Source: Sphingomonas crocodyli
Lineage (GTDB): Bacteria; Pseudomonadota; Alphaproteobacteria; Sphingomonadales; Sphingomonadaceae
Assembly: GCF_004005865.1 (NCBI RefSeq)
Contig: NZ_SACN01000004.1
Span: 206,342 to 270,341, forward strand
Reading direction: 5' to 3'
DNA length: 64,000 nucleotides
Shown here: positions 62,786-64,000 of the stretch, in pieces
Position numbering within the stretch: the first letter of the stretch is position 1
Layout of the letters: every line of letters starts with the position of its first letter
Notes under the pieces: generated by a model
What the model saw: only the letters and a program-made list of their open reading frames with translations
Database searches by the model: none
What the model was told of the DNA's origin: nothing
Made by a program: the position numbers and the translations under genes

Positions 62786-63805
62786 ATGCGTTACCGCCGC
62801 CTCGGCCGTTCGGGCCTGCTCGTCTCGGAACTTTGCCTGGGCACCAACACCTTCGGCGGTGGCGCCAATTGGAAGACGCTCGGCGCGCTCGACCAGACGG
62901 CAGCCAATGCGGTGGTGGGCGCGGCGCATGAGGCCGGGATCAACTTCATTGACACCGCCGACATGTATGGCGCGGGCGAATCCGAACAGATCGTCGGCCA
63001 GTCGCTGCGAGATCTAGGCATCGCCCGCGGCGATATGGTGCTGGCCACCAAGGTCGGTGGCCGGATGGGCAAGACACCCAATGATCTTGGCGCCTCGCGC
63101 GCGCATATCATCGCGGGCGTCGAGGCGAGCCTGAAGCGGCTCAACACCGACTATATCGACGTTTACATGATCCACTTCGCCGATCCGGCCACCCCGATCG
63201 AAGAGACGGTGCGTGCGCTCGACGATTTGGTCCGTGCGGGCAAGATCCGTTATGCGGGCTGCTCCAACTTCCCGGCCTGGCTTTTCGCCAAGGCGCATGG
63301 CGTCGCCGCGCGCGAGGCGCTGCACCGCTTCGAAATCATGGAATCGCATTATTCGCTGCTGACGCGCGACCTTGACGAGGAAGTGATGCCAATGGCCGCC
63401 GATGCCGGGCTTGGCCTGCTGATCTGGGGTCCGCTGCTCGGCGGGCTGCTCAGCGGTAAATATGGTCGCGACGGCGGCGGCGAAGGTCGTATGGGCGGGC
63501 ATGTGCCCGACAGCATCGGCCGCGATCGCCTGTTCGACGCGATCGACGTGCTCCGCCCGATCGCCGACCGGCTGGGCGCCAGCCCTGCACAGGTCGCGCT
63601 CGCCTGGGTGCTGCAGCGCCCCGCAATCACCAGCGTGCTGTTCGGATCGCGCAACCCCGATCAGGTCCGCGACAATGTCGCCGCCAGCGATCTCGTGCTC
63701 AGCGCCGAAGATGTCGCCGCGCTCGACACCGTCGGCGCTCGCCCGGTGAGCTACGCCCACACGGTGGTCGGCAACGCGGCCAAGGATCGCATGCCCTACC
63801 GCTGA
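62786..63805 (+). CDS. aldo/keto reductase
   Basis: 339 residues. TIM-barrel AKR with the catalytic tetrad D56 (FIDTADMYG), Y61, K89 (LATKVGG) and H130 (YMIHFAD); NADP-binding end VLFGSRNPDQVRDN. RLGRSGLLVSELCLGTNTFGG is the usual N terminus of the AKR11/13-like group. It is in a short operon with the SDR gene and ends just before a bidirectional hairpin. Substrate unknown. Confidence 0.92.
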   Translation: MRYRRLGRSGLLVSELCLGTNTFGGGANWKTLGALDQTAANAVVGAAHEAGINFIDTADMYGAGESEQIVGQSLRDLGIARGDMVLATKVGGRMGKTPNDLGASRAHIIAGVEASLKRLNTDYIDVYMIHFADPATPIEETVRALDDLVRAGKIRYAGCSNFPAWLFAKAHGVAAREALHRFEIMESHYSLLTRDLDEEVMPMAADAGLGLLIWGPLLGGLLSGKYGRDGGGEGRMGGHVPDSIGRDRLFDAIDVLRPIADRLGASPAQVALAWVLQRPAITSVLFGSRNPDQVRDNVAASDLVLSAEDVAALDTVGARPVSYAHTVVGNAAKDRMPYR

Positions 63806-63820
63806 GCCCCAAAACGCGGA

Positions 63821-63852
63821 AAGCCCCACGAGCTTAGTGCTCTGGGGCTTAT
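63821..63852. terminator. bidirectional hairpin between aldo/keto reductase and tRNA genes
   Basis: AAGCCCCACGAGC pairs with GCTCTGGGGCTT (12 bp, one bulge) around TTAGT. It lies 15 bp after the reductase stop and 24 bp past the 3' end of the convergent tRNA. Confidence 0.7.
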
Positions 63853-63876
63853 TGCTGTTGTGTTTGCTTGTGCTTT

Positions 63877-63953
<77 letters not shown>

Positions 63954-64000
63954 CAACCAAGGTGTTGGATCAGGGGACGGAGGCGGAGCCTCCGCAAGGC

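Overview
The window looks like a chromosomal segment of a high-GC alphaproteobacterium, most likely order Sphingomonadales. The signs are: a direct-repeat SOS box (GTTC-N7-GTTC) in front of imuA; a large Oar-like TonB-dependent receptor; a PEPxxWA-type C-terminal sorting signal; a stand-alone Lrp regulator divergent from a putA that lacks its own DNA-binding domain; intergenic palindromic repeats; and an initiator tRNA with an A-U pair in the anticodon stem. No phage, insertion sequence, CRISPR array or plasmid gene was seen.

Region 1 (1-22 kb) is unusually rich in DNA repair. It holds ku-ligD (non-homologous end joining; ligD runs off the left edge), an ATP-dependent DNA ligase with its ligase-associated metallo-beta-lactamase exonuclease, the imuA-imuB-dnaE2 mutagenesis cassette behind an SOS box, and an Ada-type alkylation repair protein. 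Between these lie a soluble chemoreceptor-like protein, a 44-residue membrane protein, a prepilin peptidase, putA with its divergent Lrp-type regulator, the TonB receptor and a secreted alpha/beta hydrolase.

Region 2 (22-43 kb) is mostly housekeeping. It contains a tight rpiB-glyA-nrdR-trmJ operon, a PEP-CTERM protein, a sterol-desaturase-family hydroxylase, chorismate mutase and rpsD. A frameshifted NUDIX gene follows an XRE-cupin regulator, then a prolyl oligopeptidase and agmatine-to-putrescine genes (aguA, aguB). The region ends with a dicarboxylate/glutamate symporter, a single-domain response regulator, an AmpG-like transporter and the sulfate activation operon cysD-cysNC-cysQ.

Region 3 (42-64 kb) is an unassigned catabolic island. 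It has a phytoene-desaturase-like flavoprotein, a GMC oxidoreductase, an Old Yellow Enzyme/dienoyl-CoA-reductase-like flavoprotein, an isochorismatase-fold protein with all three catalytic residues replaced, and an IclR regulator. Two separate thiolase-like/DUF35 pairs resemble the Ltp2-type retro-aldolase modules of steroid side-chain degradation. They are joined by a metal-dependent amidohydrolase, two aminoglycoside-phosphotransferase-fold kinases, two EthD-like proteins, a cupin, a class III CoA-transferase, an aldehyde dehydrogenase, a zinc-free medium-chain reductase, an SDR and an aldo/keto reductase. A 14-bp motif (TTCG-N6-CGAA, best form TTCGGMATWTCGAA) occurs in the iclR/thiolase and aldehyde dehydrogenase/EthD control regions. 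Weaker copies lie before the amidohydrolase and between the reductase and SDR, which suggests one regulon. The chemistry points to oxidation, CoA activation and C-C cleavage of a branched or cyclic substrate, but the substrate cannot be read from the sequence. The initiator tRNA closes the window.
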